A DNA stretch of 64,000 bases, taken from NCBI GenBank assembly GCA_016808115.1, contig JAEQBH010002360.1, forward strand, positions 124,001 through 188,000, read 5' to 3'. This document shows, piece by piece, positions 1 to 11,771 of this stretch (its first letter is position 1; each line of letters starts with the position of its first letter). Made by a program: the position numbers and the translations under genes. This DNA comes from Tetrastigma voinierianum (Eukaryota; Streptophyta; Magnoliopsida; Vitales; Vitaceae). The notes below the pieces were generated by a model. That model was not told the origin of the DNA. It did no database searches and saw only the letters and a list, made by a program, of their open reading frames with translations.

Positions 1-300
1 GGCTGCCCGTTCATACTTTGTGGCCATTGTACGTTGCAATTTTGGTTTCTTGCCATTCTATCCCTTGTAATAGCTTATGAATTGGGTTGTTTTTGTAATT
101 TCCCCTTGTTCTGAGCATATATAAGCCTTAGTCTGTATCAACTTTCAATCAATCAATAAAAGTAGCGAGCTTTCAGCTTTCCCCTTTCATCCGGTTCTCT
201 CATTTTCTATCCCTTTCTTGGTTGCCGCTTACCACTCCAAGGATGACAACGGAGGATGAGCGACTAAAACCCTTCCTCCTTGAAGCGGAAGAACGCTAGG
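1..300 (+). promoter_or_regulatory. LTR-like promoter/leader remnant (unassigned)
   Basis: A TATA-like string (catatataagcc, about 117-128) is followed by an A-rich segment (aatcaataaaag, about 152-163) and a pyrimidine-rich stretch near 170-230. This is the usual order of TATA box, transcript start and U5 in a plant LTR. No coding sequence is visible and no second copy occurs in the window, so the element type is unknown. It could also be the promoter end of a host gene lying off the left edge, but no open frame follows it. Confidence 0.3.
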
Positions 301-1200
301 TGTTGAGATACAGAAGGCTCTTTGGGAGGTCCTGTTTTCACGGGTGATCCTTTGCCGTCTGTGTTCTCCTTTTAACATTAGGTTTTCATCCCTTTTTAGT
401 CTCCTTGAATGGTTATTACTTAGTAATCTTTTGGGCTCATTGGATGCTTAATGTTAGATCCATTATGAGGTGAGTAAAGGTGATTTGCGTTTAATGAGAG
501 CAACGATGGCGGTGGATCTTGGATTTTCAAGGATAATTATTAAGGGTTAGGTTTAAAAGCTAAAAGAAGATCCGGTTCGAGAAATGACTATATGTCATCC
601 TCCTAATGCGAGGAAAGGACCTGGGAATCCTCGATTGCCCTGAATCTGACCAGGTGGCCTAACACTTCAAGGGGTTCTATTTTACATTTTTTTTTCTTAT
701 TTTATTTTCAGCTTGCAAACAACCAACCCTCAATGTTTTTACCAATCCTGAAAATCCAAACCAAATTCACCATTTTGGACTTCCGCTGCCAAATCGTTGT
801 ACAAGAAAACCCACCTGTTCCGACCCTAGGCCACTATCTGTGAGTAGCTTTGCTTTCTAGCAATGGATTAGGATATAAATTTTGTTGATTCCGATACCTA
901 TTAGCTAAATCAATAAAGAGTGGATTTTACAGAGAAAAAATAAATAAATAAAGCATAAAGTAAAATCAGGATAAAATGTAAAAATGAGAAAATCCTTGGA
1001 GTTCAAGGTCACTAGGTTTTAGGTTCCTTAGGCAAATGAGGGGTTTTCCCGGGTCTTTTCCTCTCATTGGGGAGGATAACATATAGTTATCTCCCGAATC
1101 GGTTCTTGGTTTATATATAATAACTGACCCTAAATAAATATCAGCCAGAAAAATGGTATTTGCCTTCCCATTAATGGTCTGAGACTGGTGAAGAACATCT
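301..1200. other. Non-coding stretch, nothing recognised
   Basis: I see no open frame, RNA gene or recognisable retrotransposon domain. There are A/T-rich runs near 925-985. The sequence may be degraded repeat or the leader of the element suggested at 1-300. Confidence 0.4.
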
Positions 1201-1505
1201 CCTTAACTCACGCCGATGGTCCGTAAATGATAAGCGACCAAATCACTAGATCTAGCGATAAGTATCAATGATTGTAGCTTACAAATACCTAACCATTCAA
1301 GGTGACTCGAAGGGATCGAACCTAGGGTTTGAAGGAAATAAAAACATCACCTTGAATCGCCTTCCAATAACCCATAAATGATAACTAACGAATGTCAATG
1401 GATCTAGCAATAAGCATCCATTTAACCCTAAAAGCTTATCAAATACGGATCATTCAAGGTAACCCGAAGGGATTAAAACCAACATTTGAAAAGAAACCAT
1501 TAATG
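1201..1505. repeat. Degenerate tandem duplication, about 150-bp unit
   Basis: Two diverged direct copies (about 1201-1350 and 1351-1505) share, in the same order, the blocks aaatgataa, gatctagc(g/a)ataag and cattcaaggt(g/a)ac(t/c)cgaaggga. No coding content is seen. Function unknown. Confidence 0.6.
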
Positions 1506-2120
1506 GTGGAAAATACCTTCGTTAAAACATGGAAAACCCCCACCTTTTCATTTGGTACCTTCACCTAGTATCCTTTACTCCAAGGAAACGAAGGGTTTAG
1601 CCGCTCCTCCTCTTCTCAGAGGTTGTTTGGCTATCGAGAAAAAGAATTAGAAAATGACTAAAAATGGAAGCTTATGCCACAAGCTTTACTGCATGTCAAG
1701 TTAATGTCTACAAAGTCTTGTTTAGGGTGTTTCATACCATGAAGCCATTACAAATTACCAAAATATACAACTCATAACACTATTACAAGAGGATAAACTG
1801 GGAAAAATAAAAATTAAAGGTCGGGTGGGAAAGTTCGCGATAAATTTGGCGGGGTTTAGGAAATTTCACCGATCCTCTACGAGAATTTTGCAAGGCTGCG
1901 AATTTTAGCACTGTGCTTTAGCACTGCATACGCTCTTCTAGGCTCACGAGCTGCAGATTCTTCATCCCTTTGGAGTTGAATCCTGTCTTAGGATATATAA
2001 CCTCCAAAAACAACAAAACTTCCCATAAACACTGATTAGCAACCTTGCTAGGTACTTAATGTGCCAATTAGGCCAATTAGGCCAATTACTACACAAAAAG
2101 TGCTCAAAACATAGAGTGTT
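1506..2120. other. Left flank of the chromovirus, non-coding
   Basis: No supported gene is seen. A short tandem array of ccaattagg units lies at about 2062-2087, just outside the LTR. The string agtgt at 2115-2119 resembles agtgt at 29944-29948 beyond the other end of the element, but each is one base away from the expected LTR edge, so it is only a candidate target duplication. The flank does not continue the copia pol found on the other side. Confidence 0.4.
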
Positions 2121-4273
2121 TGTAAAACTTGGGAAAAATTCATTTTTTCTCAAAAAGGGTAAAACGGTAATTTCGGTTGAAAACTGGAAATTTTCTAGAT
2201 CTTGGATGACGAAACATGTTTCACTATTGAGTTCGTCTCGCAAAATCTAGTTACCTCATCGAATTTCGAGATAGTCGAAATTTCACGTTTTTCAGGGCAT
2301 CAGGTGTCGGGTGACACATGGTATGACATGTAGTGCACTTGTGTGAATGGCTCACATTGAGCCAAGTGTCAAGTGGAAGAAATAATGGGAAAGATAAAAC
2401 AAGAAAAAAAAAAAAGGAAAAAAAAGTAACAAAAGAAAAGTTAAATAAAAGGAAAAACAAAGCGTGAGGCCGGTGTGGGGCGTGGGAGTTAGAAGAAGAT
2501 GGAGAAAAGGCAAAGTGGGTCCACGCATCGAGGCTACGTGTAGATTGCAAAATCTAGGAGTTACGTTAAACTCCGCGAGGTAGGGGAATTTTTCCTACTT
2601 GGGTTATTTCTATCCTAAAGGCCATTTAATAGCTTGGGGTTTTCTTAGAGGCCGTGAGGGGCCGTAAATTTCAATTCCAAATTTTTTGGACTAAGTGTAG
2701 GAATTTTTAGGAATTTTTGGGATTGTTTTTAATGATCTGAGGCTGAATTACTGAAATTTGTTTTTAGATAGTCTTGGATAAATTTTCGAATTTGTTTTGC
2801 AAGCGATCAGAGATGAATTCGGGGCTTGTTTTTCGAGCAGTCTCGGACTAGGTTCGGGTTTGGTTTTAATCCCGAGACTAATGTCTTCGGGTTTTGTGGT
2901 GTGTTTTGGTATCACAGTAATTTGATGACGAACCATGAGGTGCCCTGTTTTATATGAGTCTGAGATTTGGGTCATTTTGTGTGTTATTGTTGGAAAAATA
3001 AATAGCATGATGTTGTGTGTAAAAATCATGTTAATATATACTTGAAGTATTAACATGGAAACAGTGATAAATGGAAATTATATGTAGGAAATATAATTAT
3101 CCAAGATTTATAAATGTTGCATGTAGCTCTTATTGTACATTATGTGACGTAGAAGAATGACATGATTGCATTTCATATGCACGACCACATCGCGTCGAAT
3201 CGGGCATGGGTGCATAGTACTATTATTCACCATTCTTGGTGAATGTGTGGTGAGCTCGGAAATAAGACAATGTCCAAAATCGAGACTCACGGTTGTATAA
3301 AATAATAATAATAAATTTCGTGTGTTTGGGTGAAGCAAGATGGGGTAGATCCCCCCCCAGGGTGAAATACCCAAATTTTATTCTTAGTCAAACATATGGA
3401 TCCAACAATGAAAGTTCACAAAAGTGTCGGAAGGCGTTGCGAAGCTGCGTGAGACCTGAAATTCACAACCTAAATGGCTTGAGATTTGATAAATTAAAAT
3501 TTGAGGGTTGTCGATGGTTTAAGTCATTGGGTGAAACACCAATAATTGGTTTTCACACTTAGCGATTCTGAGTGTGAGAGTCGGTCATGACTCAAGTTGT
3601 GGGCATGAGGAGTCTCATCTCATGCATGACACTGAACACTCCATATAGGATTACATTATTTATATGGAATATGGTTTGATGTTTTATGTACGCCATTTCA
3701 TGTGCATTTAGGTAGCCATTATAGGAGAATTTTTCTACTGGGCATTACTCACCCCGTTGTGGGACCCCCTTTTTGGTATAGGGGTGTACGGGAGAGCGAC
3801 ACTCAGCGGTAGTGATTATGAAGAAGGCGACATGTGGCCTTGACAATACTTTTATAGAAAAGTATTTTATGTAAAAAGAATTGTAATTAAATTTTTTTGG
3901 ACTATTGTATAAATAGTCGGGTATGTAAATATGGTAAGAGGGTCGTGATCAGACTCTTATGGACTATAATTGAGCATTTTATTTTCATATTTTAGATTTA
4001 AATGTGAATGAATGGGTCTCGATAAATGGATGTATATTGGGGATATGGACAGATAAACCCTGTGGGGTCAATACAACTTCTGTTGAGACCCTGGATGAGT
4101 TATGATTATATTGTTATACAGGTTGTATGTTGGGCGAGCTCAGAACAAAGGAGACTACGCCCGGGTGCACTAAATATGGATCCGATAAATGGACAACAGT
4201 GTGGTGTCGGGTCACCGAATCTGAGGTCGCGGGTTGACGGGTTGTCAACTGGACCCCCGGATTTGGGGTGTCA
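2121..4273 (+). repeat. 5' LTR of the chromovirus
   Basis: The 2153-bp LTR starts TGTAAAAC and ends GTGTCA five bases before the primer site. It aligns along its length with 11772-12905 plus 28896-29942; both share the tgacatg/gtgcacttgtgtgaatgg block, the long AAAAGG-rich tract and the region around the TATA box. A short minus-frame peptide over 2251-2550 is only antisense to the A-rich tract. Confidence 0.88.
3900..3918 (+). promoter_or_regulatory. LTR core promoter: TATA box inside an inverted repeat
   Basis: GACTATT-GTATA-AATAGTC is a perfect 7-bp inverted repeat around the TATA box (TATAAATA begins at about 3908). The 3' LTR copy near 29566-29584 has gactattgtataaatagtt, with the last arm base changed. 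Transcription would start roughly 25-35 bp downstream and run to the primer site. Confidence 0.6.
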
Positions 4274-4278
4274 TAGCT

Positions 4279-4290
4279 TGGTATCAGAGC
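4279..4290 (+). other. Primer binding site (initiator Met tRNA type) and leader
   Basis: TGGTATCAGAGC is complementary to the 3' end of plant initiator-Met tRNA, the usual primer of chromoviruses and copia elements. It lies five bases after the LTR end and fixes the plus orientation. The leader 4291-4685 holds no supported gene. Confidence 0.92.
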
Positions 4291-4689
4291 TCAGGTTAAC
4301 AATTACCTAGGAGCTCAGGTGGGGGTATCCAACAATGTTTTTGGGTGTTGGATTATCATAGCTGAGTATCTAGAGTTAGGTGTACAAATACCTAGGATTA
4401 GTAGGCATGGGTGTAGAACACGACATTGTGTGCATTAATTGCTTTAGTGTTCTAATATGTTCCACAAGAGATGTATTGTGGTTGTGTGAATATATGAATG
4501 ATAGAGTGTGTATAGAAATTGAAGAACACTAGAGTTAGCAAACGTAACCTTAGGAGTTCCAAAAAAATGAATAAGCATGATTATATAGGAATGGTTATTT
4601 ATTAGTGTTTGGCATTATGCACCACTAATGTGATAAATGAAAAGATAGAATCTCAAATTGTTATTTTAACTTATGTAGATGGAAAGTTG

Positions 4690-5577
4690 AGGGCACGAGG
4701 GCGTAGAAGTGGGTCCGCGGGCGGCGTGACCCTGCTTTGGCTTTTGACCAGCAGGCCTTTGTAGCGGCCATGGGTGGTGCAGCTACTGCCATTGCTTAGG
4801 CTAGTGTAGTTGGGGGGCTAAGTAACCTCCAACGGTTTATAGCTCATCATCCTCAGACATTCATCGGGGGAGGGGATCCAGTGGTAGCTGATCATTGGTT
4901 AAACGAGGTTGAGAGTTTTGGAAGCTATGGAATTACCTGCGATGCTATGAGGATCGGGCTAGCCACATTTCGGCTGGGATTGGAGTCTATGCTATGAATT
5001 GATGCCTTGGGTTCCAGAGCCTCGGCGATCTGAGATGACAGGAGAGTTAGAGGCTCTTCATGGTAAGTTTTCCCCTGACATCGGCTAGACATGCAAAGGC
5101 TCGGGTTCCTTGAGTTGAAACAGGAAACATGATTGTCTTTCAGTCGTAGCCAAGTTCGAGTTGGCGCGTTTCGAGGAAGACTATGGGTCACGAGATATGG
5201 ACAGGAGTGCGGAGATCGAGGATGGCTTGAAGTTGTCCATCCGAGGCAAGATTGTAGGATTTCTCCTATAGGACATGGACTCTATGGTCAGGACGGCTAT
5301 GGCCATAGAGAGAGAGATAGAGGATGCACGGAGTATCCGATATGTGGGTACTAGTGGCAAGAGGAAGAAGGATCAGCCTTCTTCAAGTTCTGGAAAGAGG
5401 CAGAGGACTTCTATCCCACGAGTGTCTCAGGGATGGGGTCGCGACTATCAGGGCCAAGGCTATGCAAGGGCTTCCAGTCAGTCAAGACCGTTGACATGTT
5501 TCCATTGCCATCAGCCCGGACATGTGAGGCGGGATTACCCTCAAAGTCAAGGATACCAGGGTTTTGGGACAACGTAG
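4690..5577 (+). pseudogene. gag: gag polyprotein (broken)
   Basis: Capsid-type sequence is readable in pieces: a DQQAFVAAM-like start near 4745, HHPQTFIGGGDP and ADHWLNEVESF up to about 4920, then after frameshifts an ARFEEDYGSRDMD segment, GLKLSIRGKIVGFLL, and an open frame at 5275-5577 with a K/R/S-rich linker. The zinc knuckle near 5497-5541 reads CFHCHQPGHVRRDY: the fourth ligand of CX2CX4HX4C is Tyr, so zinc binding and RNA packaging would be impaired. Gag would form the virus-like particle in the cytoplasm. The domain order fits a chromovirus well. Confidence 0.85.
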
Positions 5578-5779
5578 TCCTAATCATCAATGGGACAGGC
5601 ATGAACACAGTTTGTTCCTTCTCACCCAAGTGCGAGCTACGAAAACCGTGCTCCAGTCTGCCGAGGTGTTGTCTGGGGGGCATACACCTTAGAGGAGTCG
5701 GGGTATCGGTCGAGACCAGGGCGAGGATCAACCTTGGCCAGACTTGAGGCTCCAAGGCGTGTCTACACCATCACACCAC

Positions 5780-6192
5780 AGACTAAGCCAGTTGATCAAT
5801 CGGTTATACAGGGTATGTTTCTACTATCTTGCCTCTGGGCTAAGATATTGTTTGATTCTGGTGCATTGCATTCTTTTGTGGCTGCATCTAGTGTGGATGT
5901 TTTGGGCTTATAGGTGGAGACCTTGGATGAGCCAATATACGTGAATTCTCCCCTAAGGACTAGGGTGAGGATTGATCAGATATGTAGGGATTGTGAGTTA
6001 GAGATCTTAGGGATTCTGCTCACGGTGGACCTTCAGGTGATGAACATATGGGATTTTGATGTCATTGTTGGCATGGATTGGTTAAAGGCACACCGAGTCG
6101 TCATTGATTGTGATAGTAGGATGATTACTACCTACACACTAGACGATGTCTGTGTGACTTTTCAGGGGGCGAAGCATGATGCTTTACCCTAG
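5780..6192 (+). pseudogene. PR: Aspartic protease (broken)
   Basis: The active-site motif is seen as LFDSGALHSF near 5848-5878, close to the usual DSGA(S/T)HSF. The frame at 5914-6192 carries a typical C-terminal half, including WDFDVIVGMDWL and a conserved HRVVIDCDSR-type strand. Retroviral-type protease would cut the Gag-Pol precursor. A stop between the motif and the C-terminal part means no single frame makes the protein. Confidence 0.85.
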
Positions 6193-6299
6193 ACCGTTCA
6201 TGACTCCAGATGGAGTGGATAGTTGATGGGCTAGCTAGCAAGCATTACCCTAGAGGATGAGGGGAGACAAGATTTGAGTCTACCTCGAGTGGTTTGCAA

Positions 6300-7120
6300 G
6301 TATGAGGATGTCTTTCTGGATGAGCTGTCGGGATTACCTCCGCACAGGAATGTGGACTTTGTCATTGAGTTACACCACACAGTGTGCCCATTTCTATGAC
6401 TCTCATGTGTTGCTTGGATTGAAGTGCCAGAGCTTAAGTCAGCTGGGAATTGTCGGATAAGTGCTTTATTAGACCGAGCACTTTACCATGGGGCGCTCCG
6501 GTTTTGTTTGCGAAGAAGAAAGACAAGACCCTTCGACAATGCATTGATTACCGACATTTGAATAGGGTTACGATCAAGAATCGGTATCCCTTACCGAGGA
6601 TTGATGGCTTGTTTGATTAGCTGAAAGGGGCACGAGTCTACTCCAAGATAGATCTTCGCACCAATTATCATCAGTTGAGAGTTAGGGAGGTGATAATCTA
6701 AGAACGACATTTACAGGACGCGGTATAGCGACATTCGAGTTCCACGGTGATGCCTTTCGGGTTGGCAATGCGCCATCTGGCATTCATGGAATCTCACGTA
6801 TGATCATTCTTCTGTTTAATTCAGGTTGTTGTGGTCTTTGTTTACGATATCTTAATCTACTCTCAGTCTAAGGAGGAGCATGAGGATCACTTCAGGATTA
6901 TTCTTCAGGCCCTCAGAGAACATCGGTTATACGCTAAGTTCAATAAGTGCGAGTTTTGGCTTATTGAGGTAAGATTTTTGGGGCATGTAGTGTCAGTAGA
7001 CCCTGAGAAGGTTGAGGCTGTTATGAGTTGGGAGAGGCCGAAGTCAGTCTTCGAGATACGCAGTTTCTTGGGACTGGCGAGGTACGATAGGAGGTTCATT
7101 GAGGAATTCTCTGACTAGTA
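6300..7120 (+). pseudogene. RT: Reverse transcriptase (broken, catalytic motif altered)
   Basis: The order is standard: a VLFAKKKDKTLRQCIDYRHLN block at about 6507-6560, NRYPLPRIDGLFD, YSKIDLRTNYHQLRV near 6640, a VMPFGLA block, then the open frame 6831-7118 with FVYDILIYS, the LYAKFNKCEFW block and FLGHVVS. The usual F(V/I)DD catalytic box reads VYD, so the first Asp of the pair is Tyr. Several stops also break the domain. Its role would be copying the element's RNA into DNA. Confidence 0.87.
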
Positions 7121-7600
7121 GTACCTATGACTAGATTGACCCGGAAGGGGGTCAAGTTTGAGTGGGATGACCTGTGTGAGAAGGCATTCCAGGAGCTGAA
7201 AAGAAGGCTTACTTTAGCTCCTATTATGATGGGGCGAGGCCTGCAGGAATGAGTACCGCGGTTGTCTTGTGATGCCTTTAGGGACGGAGTGGGATGTGTC
7301 TTGATGTAGTCTGCGGAGGTTGTAGCTTATGGTTCCAGATAGCTAAAGAATCATGAGAAGAATTACCTTACACATGATCTAGAGTTGGTGGCCATTGTCT
7401 TTGCCTTAAAGATTTGGCACCACTACTTGTATGGTGAGCAGTTTGAGGTATTTTCACCCAGCGGGACCTCAACATGAGGCAACGCAAATGGATGGAGTAT
7501 CTTGAGGATTATGACTTCACTTTGCATTACAACCCTGGCTAAGGTAAAATGTAGTATACGCTCAGTCGAGAAAGTCACGTGGAGTCTTGGCTAGTGTAGC
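7121..7600 (+). pseudogene. RH: RNase H and connection region (broken)
   Basis: Readable blocks are LTRKGVKFEW-like at about 7140-7165, LELVAIVFALKIWHHYLYG near 7383-7438, NMRQRKWMEYLEDYDF near 7472-7520 and an HYNPG-type end followed by a damaged LSRE. The TDHKSL segment between the second and third blocks is missing. Stops occur throughout. It follows RT without a gap, as in Ty3/gypsy pol. Confidence 0.8.
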
Positions 7601-7779
7601 ACCAAGAGTAGCGGATCGCACCAGAGGCCTGTGGGAGATTTTGAGCTCTGTGCGGTGATCGGAGTTCGGGGAGCTCTAGGGAGTTTAGTAGCTATGTCAT
7701 CCCCCTCTTGACGAGGGTGATTGAGTCTAAGGGCGGGGCCAGAATCATGTCATGAGGACCAAGTGTCCAGTCAAGTATG

Positions 7780-8420
7780 GGTGACAAAGGCTGGACCATG
7801 CACATATATGGTAGTCTTCGGTATAGGGGACGAATTATTGGTTCCGCAGCTAATCGATACGAGATAGGAGATCGCCAGGTTCCACTACTCTCGATTCATT
7901 GTGCATCAGGTGGCAGTGTACCGTGATCTGGTTATAATATATCTGAGCGGAATGAAGCGACACATCGAGGATTTTGTTTGGCCCCGATTGTCTCACGTGT
8001 CGGCGGTAAAAGCTAAGCACGGAAGCCCGATGGGGCTCTCCGTAATTTGGAGTAGCAGGTGGAAGTGGGAGCATGTCATGATGGATTTTTGTGACCCGCA
8101 CCACGGACCTAGAGCATGATGTCGTATGGGTTATAGTGGACCGGCTCACTAAGTCGGCACAATTTCTAACGGTGCGGATGACGCCATCTTGGAGGAATTA
8201 TGCGATTGTATATTTGTGAATGTCAGTTACATGGAGTACCCGTATCATATGAGACCGGGATCGAGATTACGGCACACTTTTGGAAGAGTTTCCGAAAGGC
8301 CATAGAGACGTAAGGGGATGGTGACACCATTGCATCCACGGAGCGATGGTCGGTCGGAATGACAGCCATACGAGGTTTTAGAGGACATCTTTGCGAGCAT
8401 GTGATGACCTGGACCAGCAC
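7780..8420 (+). pseudogene. INT: Integrase, N-terminal and core part (broken, cut by a solo LTR)
   Basis: The zinc-binding region survives as SGMKRHIEDFV around 7950-7980 with its Cys pair lost. It is followed by VKAKHGSP, a WKWEHVMMDF core strand near 8062-8091, and a VDRLTKSAQFLTVRM segment near 8138-8180. The sequence reads on to an LRAC-like segment at about 8390-8402, where homology stops close to the solo LTR; it resumes after 10990. Integrase would insert the cDNA into the genome. Confidence 0.8.
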
Positions 8421-8434
8421 ATATAAATTTACTG

Positions 8435-10979
8435 TGTTGGTAGCAATTACCAGGGTTCTTATCTAGTCCCAGAACTACACCATAAGACTTATTTGAGACC
8501 AAAGTCTCTGTGAGATTAATCTTTCAATTTTGGTTTGGCTGAATCTCACTGCGAAATTCTGCAATTAAACAAATAATAAAATGGATATAAGTCGGATAAC
8601 TAGATCCCACAGAGATCTCAAGAATTTTTAAATCAACTACCACGACTACTCAAGCTCCATACTATTTTGGATATAAATGTGATGGAATCTAAAGCAAAGA
8701 GTGCTGAAAATTATACTAACCTGGTAAAATAAATGACAAATCAAATCAGTGGAATATAAAGAATAAAAAATAAAGAATAAGTTAAGAAATAAATGGATTG
8801 CTGAATAATTATCTTTGAGAAGGCATACATCAAGTATGCTACTATAGTGAGTACCAATTCACGTAGTTAATACGATAAAACTTCTTGAATATTTCGGGTT
8901 TAAAAATCGTCAAGAAGTGTTTAATATACATTTGGATCTCTCCATACTCCACATTTCATTATCTAATTTTCCTGATTCTCTCGAAACGATTAATAACTAC
9001 TTTTAAGGGATTTTCATGTCTAGGTATTTTTCTTTTGCAATACTTCATACCCACATTTGTAATTTGTAAACCTTAGCTCCCAAGTTATCGATCTAGTAGG
9101 TCTTACCAGCTAAGTTCAACTCTTCCTCCAAATTAGAATAGATGCCCTCTCACTTCCAGTTAGATCTCATTAACACGGGATTATTGTCATTGAACAAGGT
9201 GAACTCTTCTTGTTTAAAATTGATAACTCAATTCAACTCTTTCTTGATTTCAAGTAGGGAGAGATTTATCAGTAAACTTGCGAAAATCATTGATCTCAAA
9301 TAGGATTAAACTATGCCTTTAAGTGTTCATAACTCAGGATCGCCGCCTGTCACTGGAGGGCCCTCCCATGAAATCGAGCAATAAGACAAATCTTTCGCGA
9401 ATTATAGCGTATTGAGATCAAAAAACGATGAAACCCAACTCCAGTAAATTCGTGGCGAAATTCAAGAAATTTGCTTCAAAGCGACTGGAAGAATAGTTCC
9501 GACTATAGCATTCATATTAGATTTGATTCCTCGATTCTTGAATTACACGCTACGGCATTCCTGATCATAAGAATAGTTTGCAATTGAATGAGTTGATTCG
9601 GAAATTTGTATGAACTTCAAACATTCAGGTAGTAATTTGAAAGAATAGAATTATTCGGCTTACGCTCCAATCGACAACACCGGATCCGAATAAAGCGAGA
9701 AAAAATGAAACGACCATCCCCAATCTAATCTCTAACTATCCGCTTGTTGAAAGAAAAGAAAAAGAAAAGAAAAGAAAAGAAAACTAAAAGGAAAATGAGC
9801 CTTGGCTACCGGGATACTCGTCTGATAATGCCAAAGCTGCGTTCCTCATACGGGTAGGCTGTGTATTTACCGGGTTTCTCGGTTGGGCCTGTCCCAGCGC
9901 GTTGTGTGATTTTCCGTGAATTTGGCTGATTCTTTGTTCAAGTCGCGACCTGATCCATGTGTGACATCATCATGTTCGCGACATCGATCCGCGTCAGCGA
10001 CATCCAGCGTAAGTCTATCACGACCTTGAATTGAGTCGTTCGCCCGGTCATGGCGACATCAATCTCTTGTCAGCGACATCAGCTCCGTCTTAGCGGGCTG
10101 TGATTTGCCCCGATGTGCGACATCAATCTGCTGTCGTGACATCAGCAAGGAACTTGCAAGGCGCAGCGATTGCTCTTGGTGTCGCGACATCAATCTCTTG
10201 TTGCGACATCAACTTATGGCTCTGCGATCTTCGCGATGGTTCACATTTGTCGCGACGTCAATCCTTAATCGCGACATCAATTCATACCCTTCACGAGGTT
10301 TCATTAGTCATCTTGATGTGTGACTTGATCCTCTGTCCCGCGGCAGTAACAGTTACCCTGAAGCTTCATCTCACAAGCTGTCATAGCTTCATGGCGATTC
10401 TCTTGTCGCATTACTCATCTGAGTCGCGACATCAATATAACCGGTTAATCCTCATTTGCTTTATCACAGTGATTCTGTCGACCCGATTTCGCCATTCTTC
10501 TTTTCCGATCATCACGACCTTCTCTCTTTAGTGATCTTGTCGTGACTTCTTTTTCTTGCAGCTAATGTCGCGGCTAGCCTTTAATTCATTGTCGATGTCA
10601 CGGCCGGCGTCGGATGTCGCGACATGAAGTCTTCTTCGTATTTCTGGTTGCTTCACACGGGTTTCTTTAACTCGGCCTGCCTTGTTCTTAGTAAAGCCGT
10701 TTCAGTGGAGTTTCTTTGTTCTGACTGGATATGCATTTTGATTCTTGCCCGAAACTTCCGACACCAGGTTCGCCATCTTTACCGTGCAGCACCCAACATG
10801 GCACTTGACCAGTCTCTCATTAAACTCAATCACGCCCGCGTATTTTTGCAAGATTCTACTGAATTCTACGCCATTTAACAGTTTGGTTAGTTATTCCATA
10901 GTCTGCATCTTATTATTCCTTTTTACATTAAAATCATGAAAAATAGACTAAAATAGATGACTTTTTTGCAAATTGCGCA
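8435..10979 (-). mobile_element. Solo LTR of the 2.76-kb Athila-like LTR family
   Basis: From about 8545 to 10975 this aligns with the LTRs at 46006-48775 and 58588-61344: the same order of the gaattctgc block, tggatctctccatactccacatttc, the gtaaaccttagctcc block, the A-rich aaagaaaag tract and the TCGCGA-rich region. No internal domain adjoins it. The ends (tgttgg..., ...gcgca) differ from the other two copies and I see no target duplication, so the limits are approximate. It lies inside the chromovirus integrase, so it came later, and was probably reduced to one LTR by recombination. Confidence 0.75.
9950..10625. repeat. TCGCGA palindrome array in U3 of the solo LTR
   Basis: A dense, irregularly spaced series of gtcgcgacatc-like words on both strands, many decayed to gcgacatc. 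The best preserved is ATGTCGCGACAT at 10614-10625. In LTR orientation (minus) this lies upstream of the degraded TATA region near 9860-9870, so it sits in U3. Confidence 0.8.
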
Positions 10980-10989
10980 AGCCGACGTG

Positions 10990-11665
10990 ATCTTGGTCTT
11001 AAAGATGATATGACAGTTGTATCCTTACATTCAGAGATACCTATTGGCAGTTATCGAGGCGGTATCTGGGTGCATATGGCTTTATAGCCAGGCCATGTGA
11101 ATCTGAATTTGTTGGGCGAGTGGGTGAGAAGTTCCATCAGCAGTGCGGATCTTATTAGAGACACTGGAAGAGGAGTTTGATACAAAGCGTCTTCTTATTA
11201 CTTCAAAGCGGCAAAAGTGGTATGCGATGAAACGGTGTTATCTAAAGATTTGAGGTGGGTGATCACGTCTTCTTGATGATGCGAGAGGAGTGGTTAGATT
11301 AACGCGAGGAGAAGCTAACACTAAGGTATATTGAGCCCTTCGGGAACTCAAGAGGGTGAGCACGATTTACATACCGTTGGCACTACTGCAAGGTTTATCG
11401 TATTAACCGTGAGGTGTTCCATGTCTCCCATGCTCAAAAAGTATACTCCGGATCCATTTCCGTATAGTGGATTGGAGAGGATTATTATATTGTCTGGAAT
11501 GGGATAAACACATATCTTGGATAGCCGAGATCAGGTTTTGTGACAGGGCCAGTGAGCCGATTAAGTGTATGGCAACTTGCAGAGTGGATGGGGCAACTTG
11601 GGACGAGGATCTGATCAATGAATCACTATCGCATCTTGTTGAGGATTGGAAGGTGTTTATCTAAT
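10990..11665 (+). pseudogene. INT: Integrase C-terminus and decayed chromodomain
   Basis: After the solo LTR the pol resumes. RFEVGDHVFLM lies near 11240-11275, then EEKLT-LRYIEPF near 11300-11345 (the usual GKLSPRYIGPF), then REVFHVSHAQKVY near 11410-11450. A frame ending at 11664 carries EPIKCMATCRVDGATWDEDLI, which fits the last strands and helix of a chromodomain. In chromoviruses this domain directs integration to marked chromatin. The match is partial but its position is exactly as expected. Confidence 0.75.
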
Positions 11666-11758
11666 ATTTGAAGTCTAATATTGGAACTAGAATGACTATT
11701 GCATATGCATGTGCTTGTGTGTGCTAGTATGTGTGAATTTCGGAAACAAAATTTTGTT

Positions 11759-11771
11759 AAGGGGAGAAGAA
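11759..11771 (+). other. Polypurine tract
   Basis: aaggggagaagaa stands directly before the 3' LTR start (TATAAAAC, with TG changed to TA). It primes plus-strand DNA. The segment 11666-11758 before it is non-coding. Confidence 0.8.

Noticed and set aside
1962..2250. Overlapping frames on both strands at the chromovirus left edge
   Set aside because: They span the LTR boundary and show no domain.
7985..8060. 5S-rRNA-like string (aagcacggaagcccgatgggg)
   Set aside because: It lies in order within the chromovirus integrase (VKAKHGSPMGL frame) and lacks the 5S internal control boxes.
9950..10625. CRISPR-like array of gcgacatc repeats
   Set aside because: Spacing is irregular, repeats occur in both orientations, and the sequence is the U3 of a plant LTR present in three copies.
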